Shown piece by piece: positions 8,625-15,966 of a DNA stretch of 55,413 nucleotides; position 1 is the stretch's first letter, and each line of letters starts with the position of its first letter. Under the pieces are notes generated by a model. The model saw nothing but the letters and a program-made list of their open reading frames with translations, was not told where the DNA came from and did not search any database. The stretch is from JBHOQX01 sp042408595 (GTDB lineage Bacteria > Chloroflexota > Chloroflexia > Chloroflexales > Roseiflexaceae), in assembly GCA_042408595.1 (NCBI GenBank), contig JBHOQX010000083.1, positions 1 to 55,413 on the forward strand, written 5' to 3'. The position numbers were made by a program, and so were the translations under genes.

Positions 8625-9251
8625 TCACGCCGTGTCCACCGCCCGGTAGCCGCCCAGTCCGCCCGGCTCGAAGGTCTCGCCGAGGGCGTGCAGCAGCGCC
8701 GCGACGACGATCAGTTCCTCGCGCAGCGCTTCGCGTAGCGCCTGCGGGTCGCGCTCGGTCCAGAGGTCACTCAGGTCGGTGACATTCGTGCCGACGATCT
8801 GGACATAGGCCAGCGCCGGGCGCTCACCGTTCGAGCGGTAGCCACGCCGCACTTCGACGGCGATGTACTCGGCCGGCGTGGTCGCGTCCGGCACGGCACG
8901 GCGCAGCGCAGCACGCACGGCGGCATTGAAGGCGCGCACCAGGTCGATGTCGCTGCGTTCACCATGGGCGCGCACGTCCACTGTATACGTCCAGGCCAGT
9001 TCAAGCGGGCCGGGCGACAGCTCACGCCCTTCGCTGTAGAGTTGATGCGCCGGCGTCCAGGTGAAGCTCAGCTCGACCCAGGGCGGCGAGCTGCCTTCCG
9101 TCAGCGGCTCTGGGTGCTCCGGGAACAGTTCGGCGCGGTAGGTGCGATCGAGGCTCTCCGGGGCGATGCTTTCCAGGAGCAGGTGATCATGCAGGCCGGC
9201 GACCAGCCATGCGTTCTCGAGGCCATCGGCAAGTTCGTCGTAGGTAATCAC
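8625..9251 (-). CDS. Protein of unknown function
   Basis: A 208-residue soluble protein that I do not recognise. The chosen start is GTG at 9251 with GGAGCT just upstream; earlier in-frame codons read into a repeat-rich spacer. The sequence opens ITYDELADGLENAWLVAGLHDH, has two strongly charged stretches, and ends with a helix of LREALREELIVVAALLHALGE. No signal peptide, membrane segment or metal motif is seen. A TACAAT -10-like box lies at 9283-9288 on the minus strand. Codon usage and GC resemble the neighbours, so it is likely a real, lineage-specific gene. Confidence 0.7.
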   Translation of the reverse strand: MITYDELADGLENAWLVAGLHDHLLLESIAPESLDRTYRAELFPEHPEPLTEGSSPPWVELSFTWTPAHQLYSEGRELSPGPLELAWTYTVDVRAHGERSDIDLVRAFNAAVRAALRRAVPDATTPAEYIAVEVRRGYRSNGERPALAYVQIVGTNVTDLSDLWTERDPQALREALREELIVVAALLHALGETFEPGGLGGYRAVDTA

Positions 9252-9403
9252 GGCAGCTCCATCATCTGCGCGAAGGGATCGTATTGTACTGCGAAGCGCT
9301 CCGGGGCGCAATCCGCAGAGCGACACGGCAGAGGGAGCCGGATAATGGAGGGTACAAAGGAACAGGGGGACAGAGGACAACCGAACAGGGGCACCCATCT
9401 GAC

Positions 9404-9480
9404 CACGCCATCCAAATACACCGTGTCACCTTGTCACCCTTTCATCTTGTCATCTTGTCACCCTCTCACTCTGTCGCCTT
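9404..9480. repeat. C/T-rich low-complexity spacer
   Basis: Degenerate tandem copies of a 7-8 base unit close to CTTGTCA (GTCACCTTGTCACCC, CATCTTGTCATCTTG and so on). Similar pyrimidine-rich tracts sit at 10915-10980, 23515-23580 and 27780-27850. They look like decayed spacer mini-repeats, not genes. Confidence 0.6.
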
Positions 9481-10741
9481 GCCGCCCCGTGATCGCGTCA
9501 GCGACAGCCGCCGCCCAGACCAGCAGGGCTTCGTCCTGCCCGGCGCGCGCTGTCAGTTGCAGCCCTAGCGGCAGTCCCCCGAGCGTCCCGGCCGGCAGGC
9601 TGAGCGCCGGCATACCCGCGTGCGTCCACGGCACGCTCATCGCCGGGTTGCCGGTGGAGTCGAGCCCGCGCGGCGCGGGGCCGGTGGCCGCCGGCGTAGC
9701 CCACAGGTCGATCCCGGCCGCCTCCATCAGGCCCTCCAACCCGGCGCGCAGGGCCGCCCGGCCAGCGCGGGCCGCTGCCAACTCCTCCGGCGGCACATCG
9801 CGCCCCTCGCGGATCGCCGCGGCGGTGCGCGGGCGGTACAACGCGCCATATGCCTCGAACCACGCTGCATGCACGCTCGCCGCCTCGGCGATCGTCATGC
9901 GCCGGTGGCGCTCGGTGATCGGCGTGATGTCGCGGAGCGCCGGGACGCGCCGCACCTGCCAACCCGCCGCCGCGAGCCGCCGCATCTGTTCCTCGAACAC
10001 CGCCAACGCCTCTGGCTCGGCCTGGCGGAGGTACGGCCCCTCCGGCACGCCGAGCGCCGGCCGCCCGGCCACGGCCACCGCGCGCCAGCCGGCGCACAGC
10101 ACCGCCGCCGCTAGCGCAACGCTGGCGACATCCGGGGCGAACAGGCCCACATGGTCCGCCGAGGGCGACCACGGCACGACGCCGTCGGTCGGGATGCGCC
10201 CAAAGGTCGGTTTGAAGCCGACGACACCGCAGTAGGCCGCTGGGCGGATCACCGAGCCGATCGTCTGCGTGCCCAAAGCCAGCGGGCAGTAGCCGGCGGC
10301 CACCGCCGCCGCCGATCCGCTGCTCGAGCCGCCGGGCGTATGCGCCGGGTTGTGCGGATTGCGCGTCGGCCCCGGCTCGAAGTAGGCGAATTCGGTCGTC
10401 ACGGTCTTGCCGAGCACCAGCGCCCCGGCCCGCCGCAGCGCCGTGACGCACGACGCCTCCGGGCCGACGAACAGCTCCGGCGGCAGGCGCGAGCCGGCCC
10501 GTGTCGCAAAGCCATCGACCGAAACAATATCCTTGACCCCGACCAGCACGCCGAACAGCGGCGGGCGCGATTCCGGCCGTGGGAAGCGTGCCAGCAGCGC
10601 TGCCGCCTCGCGCCGCAGCAGCTCGCGCCGCCCCGGCTCCGGCACAAGCGCCTGAAGCTCCGGCTCGCGCGCGTCGATCCCGCCACAGACGGCATCCAGT
10701 GCGGCGTGCAATGTACTAAGTTCAGAGGTATGCATGGTCAT
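9458..10741 (-). CDS. Amidase signature-family hydrolase
   Basis: A 427-residue amidase with the Ser-cisSer-Lys triad. The lysine lies in VGVKDIVSVDG (near residue 75). The Gly/Ser-rich signature GGSSSGSAAAVAAG is near 140 and the nucleophile serine near 165 in QTIGSVIRPAAYCGVVGFKP. The family includes GatA and many broad-specificity amidases. GatA is unlikely because gatC is absent and gatB lies 13 kb away. Substrate unknown; amide turnover or nitrogen scavenging is plausible. The start at 10741 (MTMHTSEL) gives a normal length; M at 10735 is equally possible. No strong ribosome binding site. The hairpin GGGGCaaaGCCCC at 10757-10769 sits directly upstream. Confidence 0.85.
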   Translation of the reverse strand: MTMHTSELSTLHAALDAVCGGIDAREPELQALVPEPGRRELLRREAAALLARFPRPESRPPLFGVLVGVKDIVSVDGFATRAGSRLPPELFVGPEASCVTALRRAGALVLGKTVTTEFAYFEPGPTRNPHNPAHTPGGSSSGSAAAVAAGYCPLALGTQTIGSVIRPAAYCGVVGFKPTFGRIPTDGVVPWSPSADHVGLFAPDVASVALAAAVLCAGWRAVAVAGRPALGVPEGPYLRQAEPEALAVFEEQMRRLAAAGWQVRRVPALRDITPITERHRRMTIAEAASVHAAWFEAYGALYRPRTAAAIREGRDVPPEELAAARAGRAALRAGLEGLMEAAGIDLWATPAATGPAPRGLDSTGNPAMSVPWTHAGMPALSLPAGTLGGLPLGLQLTARAGQDEALLVWAAAVADAITGRQGDRVRG

Positions 10742-10744
10742 CTG

Positions 10745-10772
10745 GGAAGGTTTGGCGGGGCAAAGCCCCTCC
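10745..10772. repeat. GC-rich dispersed intergenic repeat, copy A
   Basis: Contains GGTTTGGCGGGGC, shared in inverted orientation with 44154-44179, followed by a hairpin GGGGC-aaa-GCCCC. The 11-mer ATCTGGGAAGG leading into it also occurs at 19069-19079 in another intergenic region. Confidence 0.5.
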
Positions 10773-10997
10773 GTGATCCTTATCTCAGGCGCGCGTGCGC
10801 GCGAGACAGAACGCCATGGCAGGCCTGTGGCCCAAGACACCTCCCGCGCCGCGGGCGACGGCGTACGCCCGATCGATGGCCAATGGTGCGAGCTGTAGAC
10901 CGGGCGGCCATCACCTTTTCACGCCCACTCTCTCCCTTTCTCCGTGTCTCCCTTTCTCGCTCCCCATCGCCCCTCGCCCCGACCGCACATTCTCCCG

Positions 10998-11003
10998 TAT
11001 AAT
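10998..11003 (+). promoter_or_regulatory. -10 box for mazG
   Basis: TATAAT, 35 bases upstream of the mazG start codon, after a pyrimidine-rich spacer. No clear -35 box. Confidence 0.5.
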
Positions 11004-11037
11004 ACCACCTGTACCCGACTGTCCGAAGATCAACCCC

Positions 11038-12222
11038 ATGACAAGCCTGACCCTGATCACAACGATCTGCAGCCAACTCGGCCTCGACCCGCTGGCGGAG
11101 GGGCTGCAACTGCTGCCGGCGGACGCGCTGCTGCCGCCCGTCCCGCCGTCCGCCGCCCCGGGCGATGGGGCGTGGTGCGAGCAGCATGGCGCCGGTCCGT
11201 ACGCCCCGCCACTCGTGCCGTTCCCGCTGGTTGCCACACGCCCGCTGCTGGTCTGCCGGCTCGGCGGACAGGCCGCGCCCGTGGCCGCCGCCCTCCGCAC
11301 GCGCTACCCGCCGGACCACCCGGTGACCCTCGCCGCCCCCGGCGCGCCGCCCTGCGTCATCACCCTTGCCGGGCTGGCGGACGCGATCGGTGAGCCGGAG
11401 CTGTGCGCCTACCTGCCCCCGCTTGCCCCGCTCGACGACCTGCGCGGGCCGGACGGGCCGCTGGCCGTCGTGGTGCGGCTGCTGGGACCGGCCGGGTGCC
11501 CGTGGGACCGCGAGCAGACCCACCGCACGCTGCGGCGTGAGCTGCTCGAGGAGACGTACGAGGCGCTGGAGGCGATCGATTCTGGCGACATGCGCGCGCT
11601 GGCCGAAGAGCTCGGCGATGTGCTGCTGAACGTCCTCATGCACAGCGAGATGGCGCGCCAGGCCGGTACGTTCGACATCGGCGACGTGCGGGCCGGGATC
11701 GCCGCCAAGCTCATCCGCCGCCACCCGCACATTTTCGGCGACACTGTCGTCGGCGGCAGCGGCGACGTCCTGCGCAACTGGGAGGCGATCAAGCAGGCCG
11801 AGCGGGCCGCGAAGGGGGAGGCGCCGCGCGGCGCGCTGGACGGCATCCCCGCCGGGCTGCCGGCGCTCGCCGCCGCCCAGGAACTGGCGCGCAAAGCGGC
11901 GAAGGCCGGCTTCGACGCGCCGGACATGGCCGCCGGCTGGGCGCTGCTGGATGAGGAACTGGCCGAGGTGCGCGCCGAGGCCGCCGCACCGTCATCCGAC
12001 ATGGCGCGCCTGGAGGCCGAACTGGGCGACCTGCTGCTCGCCGCGGCCAGACTGGCCTGGCAGCTGGGCGTGGATGCCGAGAGTGCCCTGCGGGCCGCCG
12101 GCGCCCGCTTCCGCCGGCGCTACGCCGCCATGGAGCAGCGCCTGGCCGCTGAAGGGCGCGCCCTGGGCGCGATGAGCGTGCCGGAGATCGAGGCCGCGTG
12201 GGACGCGGCAAAGGATGACTGA
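11038..12222 (+). CDS. mazG: Nucleoside triphosphate pyrophosphohydrolase MazG with methylase remnant
   Basis: A 394-residue MazG-type enzyme that hydrolyses (d)NTPs to NMP and pyrophosphate, a house-cleaning role. The catalytic core starts near residue 135: GCPWDREQTH, then the metal-binding ELLEETYEALEAI and EELGDVLLNVLMH motifs (residues 170-202). A second MazG-like repeat runs from about 300 to the end. Residues 1-133 resemble only the C-terminal half of the tetrapyrrole-methylase domain that precedes MazG in YabN-like proteins (RPLLVCRLG...YPPDHPVTL); the SAM-binding GxGPG region is missing. The ATG at 11038 is preferred because a -10 box lies 35 bases upstream. Overlaps the next gene by one base. 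Confidence 0.92.
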   Translation: MTSLTLITTICSQLGLDPLAEGLQLLPADALLPPVPPSAAPGDGAWCEQHGAGPYAPPLVPFPLVATRPLLVCRLGGQAAPVAAALRTRYPPDHPVTLAAPGAPPCVITLAGLADAIGEPELCAYLPPLAPLDDLRGPDGPLAVVVRLLGPAGCPWDREQTHRTLRRELLEETYEALEAIDSGDMRALAEELGDVLLNVLMHSEMARQAGTFDIGDVRAGIAAKLIRRHPHIFGDTVVGGSGDVLRNWEAIKQAERAAKGEAPRGALDGIPAGLPALAAAQELARKAAKAGFDAPDMAAGWALLDEELAEVRAEAAAPSSDMARLEAELGDLLLAAARLAWQLGVDAESALRAAGARFRRRYAAMEQRLAAEGRALGAMSVPEIEAAWDAAKDD

Positions 12223-12434
12223 TGCCGAGCCCACCGATGGAACTGCATGTTGGCGATGTAGTTCAGATGCGCAAGCCGCACCCATGCGGCGGCGACACCT
12301 GGCGCATCCTGCGCGTCGGCGCGGAGATCGGCATCCGCTGCCTGACATGCGAGCACAAGGTCATGCTGCCGCGTTCCACCTTCGAGCGGCGGGTCAAGCG
12401 CTTCATCACCCGCGGACCGCCGAATGAGGGATAA
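12222..12434 (+). CDS. DUF951 family small protein
   Basis: A 70-residue basic protein matching DUF951, short beta-rich proteins found beside replication or nucleotide genes in Firmicutes and Chloroflexota. Typical features are the opening LHVGDVVQMRKPHPCGGDTW, the middle GAEIGIRCLTCEHKVML, and the end RFI. Three cysteines (C22, C41 and C44 by count) could bind a metal. The ATG shares one base with the mazG stop codon, implying translational coupling. A second methionine at residue 6 is an alternative start. Function unknown; binding to nucleic acid is a guess from the charge. Confidence 0.85.
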   Translation: MPSPPMELHVGDVVQMRKPHPCGGDTWRILRVGAEIGIRCLTCEHKVMLPRSTFERRVKRFITRGPPNEG

Positions 12435-12604
12435 CCACGCTTGCGCGCGGCCCGCCCGCCCTGGGGCCACAGTCAGGTCGATCAACACCCCATGTCGGTT
12501 GGGGTTGAGCAGGCCGCGCTTCTGGTCAGGAGCGCTCCTCCGCTGCGAACGCGGCGGGAACAAGGATGGAGCGGAGCATCGCCGATCATACTCCTTATGC
12601 TTTA

Positions 12605-12634
12605 TTGGCGTTCCACCGTAAAACGCGCTATCAT
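12605..12634 (+). promoter_or_regulatory. Possible promoter of the NfeD/slipin run
   Basis: TTGGCG (12605-12610), 18-base spacer, TATCAT (12629-12634), 63 bases before the NfeD-like start. Confidence 0.45.
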
Positions 12635-12696
12635 GGCTGAAAGACACGATGTAGCTCCAATGATGATTATCGCTGGCGCACGCGCCGGCGCTCGCT

Positions 12697-14088
12697 ATGG
12701 TGGTCTCGCTCGTTTACAGATGTCGTCGCTGCACGGCATGGCTCGCATCGGGCATCCTCGCCATACTCCTGCTATGGCCCGCTGGCGCCGCCGGGCAGGG
12801 CGCCCGCGGCCCGCTCTATACCGCCGAGGCCGGCGGAGTGATCACCGCACCGACGGTTGAGTACCTGCGCGATGCCGTGCGCCAGGCGGAGACGGCGAAC
12901 GCCAACGCGCTGATCATCACGCTGAGCAGCTCCGGCGGGGTCTTGAGCGAGGTGCGCGCCTTGGCCGCCGAGTTGGCGGCGGCCAAGGCGCCGGTGGTCG
13001 TATTTGTCACGCCGTCCGGCACGCAGTCCGGCGCGGTGGGCGCGTATTTCCTGAGCGCGGCGGGCGTCGCAGCGATGGCCCCGGGCACCAGCTTCGGCAG
13101 CGTCTACCCGCTCGTGCAGCCCGACCCGGCGCGCTCGCAACAGGCGCAGAACATCGTCATCGACAGCCAGGCGCAGCAGCTCCGTTCCTGGAACGACGCG
13201 CATGGCCGCAGCACCGAATGGATCGACCGGGCGGTGCGCGAGGGGGCGGTGCTAAATAACGAACAGGCATCCACACTCAGCCCGCCGGCGGTCGATCTGG
13301 TCGTCACGGATCTGGAGCAGTTGCTGACGCTGTTGGACGGGCGCAGGGTGCGCCTGGCGGATGGCCGTAGCGTCACGCTCCAGACGCTTGGGCGGACGCC
13401 GGAGCGCCTGGAACCGACGCTCTGGCAGAGCCTGCGCATGCTCGTCAGCGACCCGACCGTCGCCTTCGCGCTGCTGGTGCTCGGCGCGCTGGCGATCTCC
13501 CTGGAGCTGGCCGCGCCCGGCACAACCATCTTTCTCGGCGTCGGGCTGGTGCTGCTGGCGGCTGCGGCCCTTGGCTTCGTCGCGCTGCCGCTCCACATGT
13601 GGGCGTTGGCGCTGGTGGTGGTCGGTCTGGCATTGATCGGCGCGGAGTTCCTGGCAACAGCACACGGCGCGCTGGCGCTGGCCGGCATCGCCCTGCTCAT
13701 CGCCGGGGCGCTCAACCTGGTGGATACCACCCAGGCACCCGGCGTGGAGGTCGCCCCCTGGATGATCGGCCTGATCGCCGCCGTGCTCGCCATCTTCGCC
13801 GCGTTCTTTGTCGTGCTGATCGTCCGTACCCGCACCCACCCGGTGCAAAGTGGCCAGGACGCGCTGATCGGGCAGGTGGCCGAGGTGCGGCGGCGGCTCG
13901 ACCCGGAAGGGTTTGTGTTCGTGGATGGGGCGCTCTGGCGTGCGGTGAGCGAGAACGGGGATGCCGCCGAAGGCGAACTGGTGCGCGTTGTCGCGCGCCA
14001 TAACCTGCGGCTGATCGTCCAGCGAATCGATGATGACGCGCCGACGATGGAGTCCGGCGCATCTGCACCTAGAAGGAGTTCGCCATGA
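12697..14088 (+). CDS. NfeD-like membrane protein with degenerate ClpP-class protease domain
   Basis: A 463-residue long-form NfeD protein: signal peptide or anchor (1-33), ClpP/SppA-like domain (about 40-215), four membrane segments (255-375) and a C-terminal OB-fold NfeD domain (390-450, ALIGQVAEV). In the archaeal relative PH1510, Ser97 and Lys138 form the dyad that cleaves slipin. Aligned by the shared frame MAPGTS, the serine position is A113 (TQSGAVGAY) and the lysine is N152 (QNIVID), so the protease is probably inactive. It overlaps the slipin gene by four bases (ATGA), the usual pairing. No ribosome binding site is evident at this ATG, so the exact start is uncertain. Confidence 0.88.
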   Translation: MVVSLVYRCRRCTAWLASGILAILLLWPAGAAGQGARGPLYTAEAGGVITAPTVEYLRDAVRQAETANANALIITLSSSGGVLSEVRALAAELAAAKAPVVVFVTPSGTQSGAVGAYFLSAAGVAAMAPGTSFGSVYPLVQPDPARSQQAQNIVIDSQAQQLRSWNDAHGRSTEWIDRAVREGAVLNNEQASTLSPPAVDLVVTDLEQLLTLLDGRRVRLADGRSVTLQTLGRTPERLEPTLWQSLRMLVSDPTVAFALLVLGALAISLELAAPGTTIFLGVGLVLLAAAALGFVALPLHMWALALVVVGLALIGAEFLATAHGALALAGIALLIAGALNLVDTTQAPGVEVAPWMIGLIAAVLAIFAAFFVVLIVRTRTHPVQSGQDALIGQVAEVRRRLDPEGFVFVDGALWRAVSENGDAAEGELVRVVARHNLRLIVQRIDDDAPTMESGASAPRRSSP

Positions 14089-14942
14089 ATGCGGCGCTGC
14101 TGCTCTGCGGGGCTGTCCTGGTCTTTTTGCTGCTGATGGTCGTGCTGTCGTCGATCAAAATCGTGCCGGAGTACGAGCGCGGCGTCGTCTTCCGCCTTGG
14201 CCGCCTGGTCGGGGCGCGCGGCCCTGGCCTGTTTTTCCTCATTCCGATCGTCGAGCGGATGGTACGAGTGGACACGCGAGTCATCACGATGGATGTACCG
14301 CCGCAGGAGATCATCACGCTCGACAACGTAACGATCAAGGTCGCTGCGGTGCTGTATTTCATGGTGATCGACCCGCAGATGGCGATCGTCAAGGTGATGG
14401 ATTATGTGCGCGCGACGATGCAGATCGCCCAGACAACGCTGCGCAGCGTGGTCGGCCAGGTGGAGCTGGACGACCTGCTGGCGCACCGCGAAAAGGTGAA
14501 CGAGCGGCTCCAGCGGATCATCGACGAGCAGACCGAGCCGTGGGGCGTCAAGGTGCAGATCGTCGAGGTCAAAGACGTCGAGCTCCCGGTCGGCATGCAG
14601 CGGGCGATGGCGCGGCAGGCCGAGGCCGAGCGCGAGAAGCGCGCCAAGATCATCCATGCCCAGGGCGAGTTCCAGGCCTCGCAGATGCTAGCCGAGGCAG
14701 CGAACGTGATCGCCAGGCAGCCGGTGACGCTGCAGTTGCGCTACCTGCAGACGCTGACGGAGATCGCGGTCGAGAAAAACAGCACGATCATCTTCCCGCT
14801 GCCGGTCGATACAATCAAGCTGTTCATGGACGGGATGGAGCAGTTCCAGAACGGCGCGACGCGCCAGGCGGCGCCCGCCGCCCCCGCGCCCGCCACACCC
14901 ACCAAGCTCGATGACGAGCCATCCGTGACCGAGCCGGCATAA
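14085..14942 (+). CDS. Slipin (stomatin/SPFH/band 7 family)
   Basis: A 285-residue bacterial slipin. It has one N-terminal membrane segment (3-22), then the SPFH/band 7 domain beginning IVPEYERGVVFRLGRLVGARGPG at about residue 26. Next comes a charged coiled-coil helix (RQAEAEREKRAKIIHAQGEF, about 172-195) and a C-terminal oligomerisation segment ending in an Ala/Pro-rich tail. Slipins form ring-like scaffolds on the membrane and co-occur with NfeD proteins that are thought to process or bind them. AGAAGGAG precedes the ATG. Translationally coupled to the NfeD-like gene and 12 bases ahead of the metallo-hydrolase gene. Confidence 0.94.
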   Translation: MNAALLLCGAVLVFLLLMVVLSSIKIVPEYERGVVFRLGRLVGARGPGLFFLIPIVERMVRVDTRVITMDVPPQEIITLDNVTIKVAAVLYFMVIDPQMAIVKVMDYVRATMQIAQTTLRSVVGQVELDDLLAHREKVNERLQRIIDEQTEPWGVKVQIVEVKDVELPVGMQRAMARQAEAEREKRAKIIHAQGEFQASQMLAEAANVIARQPVTLQLRYLQTLTEIAVEKNSTIIFPLPVDTIKLFMDGMEQFQNGATRQAAPAAPAPATPTKLDDEPSVTEPA

Positions 14943-14954
14943 AAGGAAGGCGCC

Positions 14955-15872
14955 ATGTCGGACGAGCTGATCATCCGCTTCTGGGGTGTGCGCGGCAGCT
15001 ACCCGGTGCCGGGCCCGCGCACCGTGCGCTACGGCGGCAACACCTCGTGCGTCGAGGTACGCGCTGGCCCACACACGATTATTCTCGACGCCGGGACGGG
15101 GATCATCAATCTGGGCACGGAGATGCTGCGCCGTGCCCGGACCGACGGCAGCGCGCCGCTCGTGGCGACCATCCTGTTCAGTCACATGCACCACGACCAT
15201 ACCCAGGGCTTTCCCTTCTTCGAGCCAGCCTACGTCGGCGCATGTACGCTGCACCTGCTCGGGCCGAAGGTCTTCGAGAGCGATCTGCAGGAGACGTTGG
15301 CGCACGCCATGCTCCCGCCCAATTTTCCGATCAGCCTGGACGAGCTCGCCTCGCTCAAGATCGCACGCAACCTGGGCGAGACCGATGTGGTCCTGCTGGG
15401 GGACTCGCCGACCGACGTGCGCGTGCTCAACCTGTACCACGACATGATCGCCCCGTCGCCAAACAGCGTGCGGGTCATGACCTACCATAGCTACGCGCAC
15501 CCCAAGAACGGCGTGAACATATACCGCATCGAGTGGCGCGGCAAGGCGTTGGTCTACGCCACCGACACCGAAGGGTATGTCGAGACCGACCGGCGACTGG
15601 TGAAGTTCGCGCAGGGGGCGGATGTGCTCATCCACGACGCGCAGTACCGCCCGGAGGACTACGCCAACCCGGCAAAACCACGCCAGGGCTGGGGGCACAG
15701 CACGCCGGAGATGGCCGTGGCGGTCGCGCGCGAGAGCGGCGCGCGGCGGCTGGTGCTCTTCCACCACGAACCGGCCTACGACGACGACACGATCGCCGCG
15801 ATCGAGGCGCACACGCAGACGCTCTTTCCGGGGAGCTGTGCGGCATACGAAGGGCTGGAGTTGCGGGTGTAG
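14955..15872 (+). CDS. Metallo-beta-lactamase-fold hydrolase (PhnP/RNase Z-like)
   Basis: A 305-residue hydrolase. Metal-site residues are visible: HMHHDH near residue 76, an aspartate in ATDTEGY near 200, HDAQY near 222 and a late histidine in LFHHEP near 270. The opening IRFWGVRGSYPVPG and GGNTSCVEV are typical of the PhnP/cyclic-phosphodiesterase branch of this superfamily, so a phosphodiester substrate, perhaps a small cyclic nucleotide, is likely but unproven. AGGAAGG precedes the ATG. It lies 12 bases after the slipin gene in the same transcript. No signal peptide; cytosolic. Confidence 0.85.
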   Translation: MSDELIIRFWGVRGSYPVPGPRTVRYGGNTSCVEVRAGPHTIILDAGTGIINLGTEMLRRARTDGSAPLVATILFSHMHHDHTQGFPFFEPAYVGACTLHLLGPKVFESDLQETLAHAMLPPNFPISLDELASLKIARNLGETDVVLLGDSPTDVRVLNLYHDMIAPSPNSVRVMTYHSYAHPKNGVNIYRIEWRGKALVYATDTEGYVETDRRLVKFAQGADVLIHDAQYRPEDYANPAKPRQGWGHSTPEMAVAVARESGARRLVLFHHEPAYDDDTIAAIEAHTQTLFPGSCAAYEGLELRV

Positions 15873-15966
15873 CTCACCACCGGCAGGAACTCCCCTCCGT
15901 TGCGCGAGCGCGCAGCGCCGCCCAAACAACAGGCGGACGACCGGCTGCCCCCACGCAGAGATCGTC

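Noticed and set aside
9458..10741. gatA
   Set aside because: Only the amidase signature is shared. gatC is absent and the distance to gatB is 13 kb, so a general amidase is the safer call.
10795..11037. Upstream extension of MazG
   Set aside because: Reads through a pyrimidine-rich spacer and the -10 box; ATG 11038 is the natural start.
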